Of a stretch of DNA of 15,054 nucleotides, positions 1 through 6,335 are shown one piece after another. The position numbers were made by a program, and so were the translations under genes. A model generated the notes under the pieces. The model ran no database searches. It saw nothing but the letters and a program-made list of their open reading frames with translations, and was not told the origin of the DNA. How positions within the stretch are numbered: the stretch's first letter is position 1; every line of letters starts with the position of its first letter. Source of the stretch: DATFAS01 sp035254305. Lineage in GTDB: Bacteria > Bacillota > Bacilli > Aneurinibacillales > RAOX-1. The DNA is taken from contig DATFAS010000232.1 of NCBI GenBank assembly GCA_035254305.1, forward strand, positions 1-15,054, in the 5' to 3' direction.

Positions 1-12
1 TTTATTATTTTT

Positions 13-105
13 TTATATATGCAATGTTTTAAATGGATGTATTTCCGTATTCATTATTCCTGCTTTTACAAGAGGATCATTTTCAAACAATTTATTAGGC
101 TTATT
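13..105 (-). pseudogene. C-terminal remnant of a YciI-like (YCII-related) protein
   Basis: In one minus-strand frame the sequence reads ...NKLFENDPLVKAGIMNTEI followed by HPFKTLHI and a TAA stop at 13-15. The 'DP-x-V-KAG ... I-x-PF' pattern resembles the C-terminal end of small YCII-domain proteins (ferredoxin-like fold, about 90-100 residues, function mostly unclear). Only about 30 residues look homologous. Further upstream in this frame the residues become lysine/asparagine-rich and a stop is met near 145, so no full gene is present. The fragment sits just downstream of a truncated oxidoreductase gene, as part of a decaying stretch. The family call rests on a short motif read by eye. Confidence 0.4.
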
Positions 106-154
106 CGTAAGAGTTTTATTGTTTGAACAAAATTTTTGCCGTTACAGACTAATG

Positions 155-652
155 TTAGCGTACGGCAAGCGGCTCAAGTTCAGGGTTCAATGCATAAACC
201 ACGTAATCCTTCGCACTTTGCTCAAGCTGCTCGTCGGACAGTTGATTCACTCCGTACAATACATAAGGTGTCAAATAGCGTGTGCCAATCATGTTACTGC
301 TTGCCTGAAGAGGTCGCATTAGCTCCGGGATGGTGTATTTAAAATTGCCGTCTGGTGAATAGTTTTCTTTAGCGGCGCCCGTAGAAGTGGCAATTAGCAG
401 CTCTTTCCCGTGCAGCTTGTTCCCATTGCTTCCAAAAGCCCAGCCGTAAGAAAGGACGGCATCTTCCCATTTTTTCAGCAATGGAGGCGTGCTGTACCAG
501 TAGAAGGGAAATTGCAAAACGATGCGATCGTGCTTCTCCAATAGACTTTGCTCTGCTGCGACATCGATCTTCTCATCGGGACAAGCCTCATAAACACGGT
601 GAACGGTAACGTTTGCTTGCTTCTCCATCGAGTAACTCGAAGTCAAAGCCAA
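155..652 (-). pseudogene. 5'-truncated NAD(P)H oxidoreductase (flavodoxin-like fold)
   Basis: The protein contains the hallmark of the KefF/MdaB/YwrO-type quinone or NAD(P)H oxidoreductases: 'QFPFYWYSTPPLLKKWEDAV' followed by a 'GWAFG' stretch, and a conserved 'ATSTGA' strand. These enzymes are FMN/FAD-binding cytoplasmic reductases of about 175-200 residues. Homology here starts only at about 'MEKQANVTVHRVY' (ATG at 628). The first beta-alpha unit, which normally carries the 'HPxxxxSxxN' flavin-phosphate loop, is missing, and an in-frame stop lies a few codons above 652. Neither the TTG at 652 nor the ATG at 628 has a ribosome binding site. The gene is therefore probably non-functional. It is divergent from a MerR regulator, a common pairing for intact members. 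A sampled line of this gene (421-480) is 29/60 G+C, richer than the regulator beside it. Confidence 0.7.
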
Positions 653-663
653 TAGTTTCGAGT
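628..663. promoter_or_regulatory. Palindrome and dyad, candidate MerR-family operator
   Basis: TCGAGT-A-ACTCGA (628-640) is a perfect palindrome around one central base. Its right arm extended to ACTCGAA (635-641) is also repeated as TTCGAGT at 657-663 with 15 bp between, so three half-sites of the same 6-7 bp motif occur in 36 bp. The block lies directly between the truncated oxidoreductase and the RBS of the MerR gene (start 689), where a MerR dimer would bind. No good -35/-10 pair with the 19-20 bp spacing typical of MerR-activated promoters could be placed. The assignment is by position and symmetry only. Confidence 0.4.
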
Positions 664-688
664 AATTTTAATTTGGAGGGTTCTTACA

Positions 689-1114
689 ATGTATTCAGTG
701 AAAGAAGTAGCTAATTTACTTGATCTGACCGAACATACCATTCGCTACTATACTGATAAGGGATTAGTTCCAAATTTACAGCGTGATAAAAATAATAATC
801 GTATTTTTAATGATGACTCCATAAATTGGCTTAAAGTTACAAAAATTTTAAAAAAATGTGGTATGTCAGTGGTAGACATCAAAAAATATGTAGACCTATG
901 TTTGGAAGGCGATTCTACCATTCAGGATCGTTATGAAATTATACTGAAGCAAAAAAAAGCGGCTCTAGCCCAATTGGAAGAAGCTAAATTAATGGCAGAA
1001 TTTATGATTAAAAAAGAAAAATACTACCGTGACATTATCAATCAGTTGATCCCGGATAATACTAATCCTACGAAATGGGAAAAAGATAACATGCCGATTT
1101 GCCCATTAATTTGA
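689..1114 (+). CDS. MerR-family transcriptional regulator
   Basis: This is a 141-residue protein with a typical MerR layout. An N-terminal winged helix-turn-helix occupies about residues 1-70 ('YSVKEVANLLDLTEHTIRYY' then 'DKGLVPNLQRDKNNNRIF'), followed by 'INWLKVTKILKKCGMSVVDI', and a long dimerisation helix runs from about 78 to 120. The C-terminus is short and ends 'NMPICPLI'. There is no cysteine cluster of the mercury or copper type, which points to the YyaN/AdhR-like stress or aldehyde/quinone-response group rather than a metal sensor. The ATG is preceded by TTTGGAGGG at a good distance. The gene is complete and the only plus-strand gene in the window. It is very AT-rich (lines 781-900: 32/120 G+C), unlike the adjacent oxidoreductase fragment, which would have been its expected target gene. 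It is followed by a terminator at 1196-1237. Confidence 0.88.
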   Translation: MYSVKEVANLLDLTEHTIRYYTDKGLVPNLQRDKNNNRIFNDDSINWLKVTKILKKCGMSVVDIKKYVDLCLEGDSTIQDRYEIILKQKKAALAQLEEAKLMAEFMIKKEKYYRDIINQLIPDNTNPTKWEKDNMPICPLI

Positions 1115-1195
1115 AAAATCGTGAGGTCGAATTTGGATTTTATCAAATTACGATTGGCTGTATGAACAGAATGGAGTATTTACGACAGAATAATT

Positions 1196-1240
1196 AAAAG
1201 GTGGTCAACCTTATATTAAAGAGGGCAACCACCTTTTGTT
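1196..1240. terminator. Bidirectional terminator between convergent genes
   Basis: AAAAGGTGGT (1196-1205) pairs perfectly with ACCACCTTTT (1228-1237), a 10 bp stem. The T-rich side serves the plus-strand MerR gene (TTTTGTTATTT follows), and the symmetric A/T flank would serve the minus-strand gene ending at 1258. The position between two convergent genes supports the call. Confidence 0.75.
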
Positions 1241-1257
1241 ATTTATTTCTGTAATAT

Positions 1258-1761
1258 TTATGTAACTATTCGGGGTAAGTGCGAGATAAGCCCATATTGT
1301 TTTTGTTCGAAAAGCTCCTCCGCAGGATTATAAGCTTTTCCAACGATGGCATCAACGACTTCCTTTCGGTAAGAAATAAGCTCCCTTGTAAATTCAACGA
1401 GCAATTTGATTTTCTTTGAATCAGTGTTGTACTGAAACAGTTCCCAAAAATCACGAATTAGTTGATAAGCAGAATATTGATGTAAAAACTGTAATGACTC
1501 CTTAGAAATCATTATTAGTTTTTCTTGGGGAATCTCGATATCGGAAATATCAAGTTCTCCCTCGCTCCCATTAATGTGACTTTGAATAGAAGCCATCAAT
1601 CTTACAAGGTCAATTATTTCTACTTTGAAGGATGTTTGATTGCAAATACATGTTAGTTTTTCGAAAAGCAAATCAAACTTTTTGTGGAAGTCCTTCGGGT
1701 CACAGAAGAATTGAATAAGATCAAAAATCAACTTTAAACAAGCGGAAACATGACGGACCAA
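1258..1761 (-). CDS. Unknown protein, distal part of a split gene
   Basis: This is a 167-residue frame beginning with TTG at 1761, inside the end of the upstream frame (28 nt overlap). The protein is predicted mostly helical from its pattern of spaced hydrophobics ('LIFDLIQFF', 'LIRDFWELFQ', 'KLLVEFTRELI') and has no signal peptide or clear membrane segment. I recognise no family. The TTG has no proper ribosome binding site of its own. Continuity is best explained if translation passes from the upstream frame by a -1 step at the A7 run (1762-1768), giving '...GIPEK-K-LVRHVSACLK...' and one protein of about 290 residues. It could be a pseudogene with one lost A, or a real slippage site. The gene ends just before the shared terminator at 1196-1237. 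Confidence 0.5.
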   Translation of the reverse strand: MVRHVSACLKLIFDLIQFFCDPKDFHKKFDLLFEKLTCICNQTSFKVEIIDLVRLMASIQSHINGSEGELDISDIEIPQEKLIMISKESLQFLHQYSAYQLIRDFWELFQYNTDSKKIKLLVEFTRELISYRKEVVDAIVGKAYNPAEELFEQKQYGLISHLPRIVT

Positions 1762-2129
1762 TTTTTTTCAGGGATTCCACGTTCAATCATTACTTTGATC
1801 AATTCGATATATACAATTACAAACTCATATTCATCAGGAAGATTGATCAACAAGGATCTTTGGGGTTCTGAATTGTAGTGGTAGATCATATGTTCTGGAA
1901 AAATTAATTGATTGACTAAGGTTTCAAGTATATTGCCTTTCCAAGAAAATACCTCACTCTTGGGCAATGTACTAAGAATTTCAGGTTCCTTTTGCAAAAT
2001 GTATTCAAGTTTCGGGAATAAACCGTCCTTCGAATAAAACATTTCGATTTCTTCATCTGTTGTTTCTCTTCGAGGTTTGTCTATCTCCAATAAAAAGATT
2101 AGCTCTTCTGCAGTCTCCACTTGGTACAA
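1734..2129 (-). CDS. Unknown protein, proximal part of a split gene
   Basis: This is a 131-residue frame with a TTG start. The start is chosen because GGAGGGG (about 2136-2142) sits 6-7 nt upstream, and an extended -10 box lies about 30 nt upstream, so this is a true gene start. The protein is acidic and helical ('VETAEELIFLLEI', 'TTDEEIEMF', 'YEFVIVYIELIKVMI'). It runs into a stop nine residues after the A7 run, where the other frame carries on with similar helical character. No family is recognised. It lies downstream of a helicase fragment on the same strand, but its own promoter argues against dependence on it. Function is unknown; a toxin, immunity or defence role would be guesswork. Confidence 0.55.
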   Translation of the reverse strand: MYQVETAEELIFLLEIDKPRRETTDEEIEMFYSKDGLFPKLEYILQKEPEILSTLPKSEVFSWKGNILETLVNQLIFPEHMIYHYNSEPQRSLLINLPDEYEFVIVYIELIKVMIERGIPEKNWSVMFPLV

Positions 2130-2134
2130 ATGAA

Positions 2135-2167
2135 TCCCCTCCGCATGATAATAACATCATTATAGCA
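2135..2167 (-). promoter_or_regulatory. Extended -10 promoter and RBS of the split unknown gene
   Basis: On the minus strand TGCTATAAT (2159-2167) is a perfect extended -10 (TG-N-TATAAT). No good -35 is visible at 17-18 bp. The 8 bp palindrome GCACGTGC overlaps its upstream side. The strong SD GGAGGGG follows about 20 nt later, ahead of the TTG at 2129. Confidence 0.5.
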
Positions 2168-2257
2168 CGTGCGTTCGTGAATTCAGTGAATGATTATACG
2201 ACAAGTGTATATCTATGTGAGGGTTACCACTATCTAAGAGTGAATCCAAGGACTTCT

Positions 2258-2601
2258 TTAACAGATTTTTTGATACTCCAATACCTTCAGCCCTAAATTT
2301 CCAGTTGACTCTGCTGTTTGCCTGATTAATTGGTTAGAACCACACAGATAGAAAACAGGGCCGCGTGTTTCGTTAGTAAGACTTTGTCCTTCCAGTAGAC
2401 CAATAACAGTTTTTCTCTCTCCTGTGTTAAGGTTAACAACTAAATGAGGAACAGACCGTTGCTGGTGTAGTTGATCAAGTGCGAGATATTGGCCCCGCCA
2501 TAAATCATTTACTTTACTCTTTGATAATCCATCATAAATTTTAATCGGATTCACTTTATTTCGGTAGACTGCTTACGAAATTTACTAAAATCGAATGACA
2601 T
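2258..2601 (-). pseudogene. N-terminal fragment of a superfamily 2 (DEAD/DEAH-type) helicase
   Basis: From an ATG at 2601 the frame reads MSFDFSKFRKQSTEIK and stops. In the next frame (GTG at 2554) it continues VNPIKIYDGLSKSKVNDLWRGQ, so one frameshift lies near 2555. The body shows a Q-like 'LWRGQYLALDQLH' region, a motif I equivalent 'LNTGERKTVIGLL' and a motif Ia region 'GPVFYLCGSNQLIRQTAE', as in large SF2 helicases where motif I reads TGxGKT. Here the essential glycine before K-T is arginine. The sequence then ends after '...KVLEYQKIC'. The DEAD/DEAH box, motifs III-VI and the C-terminal helicase lobe are absent. Frameshift, ruined Walker A and truncation all say pseudogene. Intact relatives are several hundred residues or more. 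Some SF2 helicases of this kind occur in mobile or defence loci; that is context only. Confidence 0.7.
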
Positions 2602-2658
2602 AGTTCTCTTTCCCTATTCTTTAGTAGTGTATTCTTTTTCATTTCTTTAAATTAATAC

Positions 2659-2715
2659 AACACCAAAAAAACGGAAATCATTTAAAATTATGATGTCCGC
2701 TTTGGTGTTTTAGTT
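2659..2715. terminator. Long compound hairpin, probable terminator
   Basis: ACACCAAA (2660-2667) pairs with TTTGGTGT (2701-2708). Inside it CGGA/TCCG and ATCAT/ATGAT pair as well, making a three-segment stem with internal loops. TTTAGTTATTTTTAG follows on the plus strand. On the minus strand a T7 run lies within the stem. No plus-strand gene ends here, so it may be a remnant terminator of a lost gene or may insulate ssrA from the helicase fragment. Confidence 0.5.
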
Positions 2716-2774
2716 ATTTTTAGTGGGGGTATAACCACTTAATATTTATTATCGTTTATTTTCACTCTTACCAC

Positions 2775-2838
2775 TTTTGAAGCATAAACTTGCCGATTTA
2801 TTTTTGAAGCATATCCTTGCCAACGCGGCAAAGATATG
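2775..2838. repeat. Two direct repeats followed by a hairpin
   Basis: TTTTGAAGCATAAACTTGCC (2775-2794) recurs as TTTTGAAGCATATCCTTGCC (2802-2821), 18 of 20 identical with a 27 bp period. The second copy runs into an inverted repeat: CATATC-c-TTGCC, loop AACGC, GGCAA-a-GATATG (2810-2838). The block lies immediately downstream of the ssrA terminator. It could be an end of a lost insertion element (several element families carry tandem terminal motifs) or a protein-binding array. No transposase is present. Confidence 0.5.
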
Positions 2839-2850
2839 GTTTAAATCACA

Positions 2851-2887
2851 AAAATAAAAAACTCCACCAATACTATGTATGGTGGAG
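2851..2887 (-). terminator. Intrinsic terminator of ssrA
   Basis: On the minus strand CTCCACCA (2880-2887) pairs with TGGTGGAG (2862-2869) in a perfect 8 bp stem, followed by TTTTTTATTTT. The 5' arm is the 3' end of the mature tmRNA itself, including the encoded CCA. Confidence 0.88.
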
Positions 2888-3237
2888 GCGGTGGGAATCG
2901 AACCCACGTCCGAAAGCAACGCAACATAAGCTTCTCCGAGTGCAGTTACTCAATTAAGGTTTCGCCTTGCCGACGCCGAGTAACAGGCTTCTAGCTTAGC
3001 TAGTTACTTACAGTTCACCTTCCGACTAGTAACGGTTCGGACGGGCTATCCCACTGAGATGACCTTCTTAAGTGAACATGGGCGATCCACAAGAGAAGGA
3101 TTAGGCTGCAATTAAGCAGCTAATAGTAAATTGTTGTTTTTTGCAGTTATATTTAACTCCGCGTTGTTAACGAGGCCCGCAGCCCCCCGACTCGCTACTC
3201 ATGCCCGAACTACCCCCGTCGAATCCAGAACGCCCCC
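2880..3237 (-). ncRNA. ssrA: tmRNA (transfer-messenger RNA)
   Basis: This 358 nt RNA rescues ribosomes stalled on non-stop mRNAs, acting with SmpB. The 5' end GGGGGCG (3237-3231) pairs with CGCCTCC near the 3' end (2890-2884), with a G3-U wobble that is the alanyl-tRNA synthetase identity pair. The discriminator A and CCA (2883-2880) are encoded. A T-arm GTGGG-TTCGATT-CCCAC precedes the acceptor strand. The tag reading frame starts at a GCA resume codon at 3144-3142 and reads A-K-N-N-N-L-L-L-A-A then TAA at 3114-3112, ending in the Ala-Ala degron recognised by ClpXP-type proteases. It lies downstream of smpB, as in B. subtilis. The 3' end is a frequent integration site for islands, and the sequence beyond it is accessory in character. 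Confidence 0.96.
3112..3144 (-). other. tmRNA-encoded proteolysis tag
   Basis: The frame reads GCA AAA AAC AAC AAT TTA CTA TTA GCT GCT TAA, giving AKNNNLLLAA. It is preceded by ATAACT, which resembles the bases just before the resume codon in other tmRNAs. Ten residues is at the short end for Firmicutes. The tag keeps the C-terminal LAA but has Leu-Leu in place of the common Ala-Leu or Ser-Leu. Confidence 0.85.
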
Positions 3238-3271
3238 ATATAAGGGATAGGTACTTCAAACATGTATCAAT

Positions 3272-3300
3272 ACTATACCATAGGCCAATAGGAAGTTCAA
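3272..3300 (-). promoter_or_regulatory. Sigma-A-type promoter of ssrA
   Basis: On the minus strand TTGAAC (3295-3300), a 17 bp spacer and TATAGT (3272-3277). Transcription would begin about 27 nt before the mature 5' end at 3237, leaving a leader for RNase P to remove. It lies between the smpB stop (3329) and ssrA. Confidence 0.75.
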
Positions 3301-3328
3301 ATGGTAAATGAATGAAGGCTGAGTTGAC

Positions 3329-3796
3329 CTAACGAAGACGATCCTTGATTGCCTTCTCGATCTCCCGCTGTGCATCCTTCTTCTTGATCGTTTCTCTCTT
3401 ATCATATTCCTTTTTCCCTTTGGCTAGGGCAACTTCTACCTTCGCCAGGCCATTCTTTAAATAGACCTTAAGAGGAACTAATGTATATCCTTTTTCCTTA
3501 ATAGCTCCAATTAATTTATTAATTTGGTCCCGGTGAAGAAGAAGCTTACGTGTCCTAAGAGGTTCATGATTATATCGATTTCCCTGCTCATAGGGGCTGA
3601 CATGCATATTATGAAGTGTCACTTCTCCACGACGAACCTGTGCGAAGCTGTCACGAAGATTCACCTTGCCTAATCGAATCGACTTGATTTCTGTGCCTGT
3701 TAAGACAATCCCAGCTTCAAACCTTTCTTCAATATGATAATCGTGAAATGCTTTTTTGTTTTGTGCAATTACTTTTTCCCCACGTGTGATCGCCAT
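3329..3796 (-). CDS. smpB: SsrA-binding protein SmpB
   Basis: This is a 155-residue protein, the usual family length. It binds the tRNA-like domain of tmRNA and places it in the A site of stalled ribosomes. Family signatures seen are 'AFHDYHIEERFEAGIVLTGT' followed by 'EIKSIR', then 'HVSPYEQGNRYNHEP', 'LLLHRDQINKL', and 'GKKEYDKRETIKKKD' leading into the basic C-terminal tail that reaches into the mRNA channel ('EKAIKDRLR'). The ATG is preceded by AGAGGTGTGGAG. It sits between rnr and ssrA, its RNA partner. A hairpin separates it from rnr (gap of 116 nt), so part of its expression may depend on read-through. No anomalies. Confidence 0.97.
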   Translation of the reverse strand: MAITRGEKVIAQNKKAFHDYHIEERFEAGIVLTGTEIKSIRLGKVNLRDSFAQVRRGEVTLHNMHVSPYEQGNRYNHEPLRTRKLLLHRDQINKLIGAIKEKGYTLVPLKVYLKNGLAKVEVALAKGKKEYDKRETIKKKDAQREIEKAIKDRLR

Positions 3797-3875
3797 TTCT
3801 CCACACCTCTATTCTTGATCTCACTATTTTAGCAAAAAAAACGTGGGAAAGAAAGCTAACACCGGATTAGATAAA

Positions 3876-3905
3876 GGCGCCTACCTAACCCACTAGTAGA
3901 CGCCC
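3876..3905 (-). terminator. Hairpin after rnr, probable leaky terminator
   Basis: On the minus strand GGCGTCTAC (3904-3896) pairs with GTAGGCGCC (3884-3876) over 9 bp including one G-U, starting 8 nt after the rnr stop. Only TTTATCT follows, so termination is probably partial; it could instead protect the 3' end of rnr mRNA. Confidence 0.55.
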
Positions 3906-3912
3906 GCCATCC

Positions 3913-6228
3913 TTATCTTTTTTTCTTCTTTTTCTTTTTGGAATCTTTTGCAGCATTTTTTGGTTTTCCTTTTGCGATATCCTTCCAAAAAGGCTTTTTC
4001 TTCTCATTCTTAGCTGCTGCAGCGTTGACTGGCTTTTTCTTTTCGCGTTTGCCGCCTTCAATCACAATTGGCGACTTTTTCGCTTTCGTCTCTGCCTTCT
4101 TAGCCATTCCAACTACTTCAAAATCAACTGCATGCTCGTCCTTATTTACATTAACCACTCGAACCTTAACCAAATCCCCTATGCGGAAGGTTTTCTTCGT
4201 TCTTTCTCCCACAAGAGAATAATTACGTTCATCGTAATGGTAATAGTCATCTGTAAGATAGCTCATGTGAACTAAACCCTCAATTGTGTTGGGCAGCTCC
4301 ACAAACATTCCAAAATTGGTAACACTACTGATCATTCCTTCAAATTCTTCACCAATTTTGTCTTCCATGAATTCAGTTTTCTTCAGGTCATCCGTCTCCC
4401 GTTCAGCATCTACAGCAACACGTTCTTGATTCGAACAATGCATAGCAATCTCAGGAAGTATCTCACTCCATTTATCCTTACGGGTATGATCCATAGGACC
4501 ATGATCTAACCAATCTCGAATTAATCGGTGAACAATTAGATCTGGATAACGCCGAATCGGTGAAGTGAAATGTGTATAAAATTCGGCTGCAAGACCGAAG
4601 TGACCAATATTATCCGCTGTATATTTGGCCTGTTTCATAGACCTTAGCATTACCTTACTAATAACGGTTTCTTCAGGTGTATCCTTTACTTGTTCTAATA
4701 ATAGTTGAAGAGCTCTTGGATGGATACTATCTGCTGTTCCCTTCACCCGATATCCGAAATTTGTAATAAATTGAAGGAAGTTATTGAGCTTGCCTTCATC
4801 AGGATCTTCGTGTGTACGATAGATAAATGGCTGATTAATCAAGTGGAAGTGCTCAGCCACCGTCTCATTTGCCGCCAACATAAATTCCTCAATAATTTGT
4901 TCAGCAATGGAACGGTCTCTAAGAATAACATCAACGGGTTTGCACTGCTCGTCCACAATTACCTTAGACTCATGGAAGTCGAAATCAATGGCTCCTCTTT
5001 CCATACGCTTATGGCGAAGTTTCAGTGCTACTTCCTTCATCATTTGGAACATAGGAACTAATTCTTGATAACGACTGGTGAGCTCTTGATCCTCTTCTTC
5101 AAGAATTTTATATACATTCGTATAGGTCATTCTTTCATTCGTCTTAATCACACTGGCATAAATCTCATGTCGAACGAGTTCTGCATTCTCATTAAGTTCC
5201 ATATCACAGGTTAAAGTTAAACGATTAACTTGTGGATTCAAACTACAGATCCCATTCGATAAACGATGAGGAATCATAGGAATTACCCGGTCAACTAAAT
5301 AAACACTCGTTCCACGCTTGAAAGCCTCCTCATTGAGGAACGATCCTTCCTTCACATAATAGCTAACATCGGCTATATGGACTCCAAGTAGATAATTCCC
5401 GTTCTCTAATCGATCCAACGACACGGCATCATCCAAATCCTTGGCATCAGCGCCATCAATGGTGACCATCCTTCGGTCTCGTAAATCACGGCGCCCACTC
5501 ATTTCTTCTTCCGATATTTCCTCCGGAACAGCCTCTGCTTCCTTCAGGACATGATCATCGAAGCCTTCCGCCAATTCATACTTATGAATAATGGAGAGAA
5601 TATCGACTCCCGGATCGTTTTTATGTCCAATGATTTGAACAATTTTCCCTTCTGGATTGGTTCTTCCATCTTCAGAATACTTCACGATTTCAACGATGAC
5701 CTTATGACCATCGACCGCACCTGCACTCATATTCTTCGGAATAAAAACATCCTTAGATATTCGTTTATCATCAACAATGACGAAGCCATAATTCTTTTGG
5801 TCAGAGTATGTACCTACTAACGGATGACTAGCTCGCTGAACGACACGAACGATTTCTCCTTCCATACGAGACCCTTTTGATTTAGGGCTAATTTTGCAGA
5901 GGACAATATCTCCATTCATCGCACCATTCATATCGTGAGCAGGGATAAAGATATCTTCTTGACCCACCTGTTCCTGAATGACAAATCCAAATCCTTTGGC
6001 ATGGCCCTGTAGTTTTCCACGTACAAGCCCCATTCTTTCAGGCACCCCATAATGGTTAGAACGAGTGCGTAAAACCTTCCCAGACTCCTCAAGGATATTT
6101 AGTAATTTGATAAAATCTTTAAATTCTAATGCTGAATTTATGGAAAACGCCTCTTCTAGCTCATGTACAGTTAGTGGATGATAGGCTTCTTCTCGCATGA
6201 ATTCAATAATTCTCTCTTCAGTAACCAC
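3913..6228 (-). CDS. rnr: Ribonuclease R (3'-5' exoribonuclease)
   Basis: This 771-residue RNase II/RNB-family enzyme degrades structured RNA processively and is also recruited to non-stop mRNA freed by tmRNA. Domains in order: winged helix (about 1-65), two cold-shock domains (about 68-130 and 137-200), the RNB catalytic domain (about 245-580) with 'TIDGADAKDLDDAVS' giving the metal-binding aspartates D258, D264, D266 and D267, an S1 domain (about 638-715, 'GMISSVTNFGMFVELP'), and a lysine-rich tail ending KKKKKKKR. The GTG start at 6228 is supported by AAGGAG 8 nt upstream. It follows est by 107 nt and precedes smpB, the conserved Bacillales order. Domain structure is complete, with no defects seen. 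Confidence 0.97.
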   Translation of the reverse strand: MVTEERIIEFMREEAYHPLTVHELEEAFSINSALEFKDFIKLLNILEESGKVLRTRSNHYGVPERMGLVRGKLQGHAKGFGFVIQEQVGQEDIFIPAHDMNGAMNGDIVLCKISPKSKGSRMEGEIVRVVQRASHPLVGTYSDQKNYGFVIVDDKRISKDVFIPKNMSAGAVDGHKVIVEIVKYSEDGRTNPEGKIVQIIGHKNDPGVDILSIIHKYELAEGFDDHVLKEAEAVPEEISEEEMSGRRDLRDRRMVTIDGADAKDLDDAVSLDRLENGNYLLGVHIADVSYYVKEGSFLNEEAFKRGTSVYLVDRVIPMIPHRLSNGICSLNPQVNRLTLTCDMELNENAELVRHEIYASVIKTNERMTYTNVYKILEEEDQELTSRYQELVPMFQMMKEVALKLRHKRMERGAIDFDFHESKVIVDEQCKPVDVILRDRSIAEQIIEEFMLAANETVAEHFHLINQPFIYRTHEDPDEGKLNNFLQFITNFGYRVKGTADSIHPRALQLLLEQVKDTPEETVISKVMLRSMKQAKYTADNIGHFGLAAEFYTHFTSPIRRYPDLIVHRLIRDWLDHGPMDHTRKDKWSEILPEIAMHCSNQERVAVDAERETDDLKKTEFMEDKIGEEFEGMISSVTNFGMFVELPNTIEGLVHMSYLTDDYYHYDERNYSLVGERTKKTFRIGDLVKVRVVNVNKDEHAVDFEVVGMAKKAETKAKKSPIVIEGGKREKKKPVNAAAAKNEKKKPFWKDIAKGKPKNAAKDSKKKKKKKR

Positions 6229-6335
6229 AATAATTTCTCCTTTTTCTATAATTTAGAGCAAACACCAAGTCCATTGTAAGAACTTCATTGCACTATTGGA
6301 TTAGCATTAAATGCCTATAGTTGAAAAAAAGGAGA

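Noticed and set aside
1130..1195. Short reading after merR containing 'NYDWLYEQNGVFTTE'
   Set aside because: It looks protein-like but is only about 20 residues between stops, with no RBS and no recognisable family; too short to call a remnant.
2160..2296. Open alternative frame on the minus strand downstream of the helicase motif Ia ('GVSKNLLKKSLDSLLDSGNP')
   Set aside because: It reads through a promoter region, has no start signal, and does not continue the helicase motifs; probably chance.
1..2850. CRISPR array or toxin-antitoxin pair in the accessory part
   Set aside because: There is no regularly spaced repeat series, only one two-copy repeat, and no recognised toxin or antitoxin domain in the proteins.
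2880..2970. tRNA-like 3' end (T-arm and CCA) that could be taken for a tRNA gene
   Set aside because: It is the 3' half of the tRNA-like domain of tmRNA; the matching 5' half lies at about 3190-3237.
6229..6335. Possible promoter (TGGACT-N17-TATAGA) in the est-rnr gap
   Set aside because: Both hexamers match consensus at only 4 of 6 positions and there is no supporting context.
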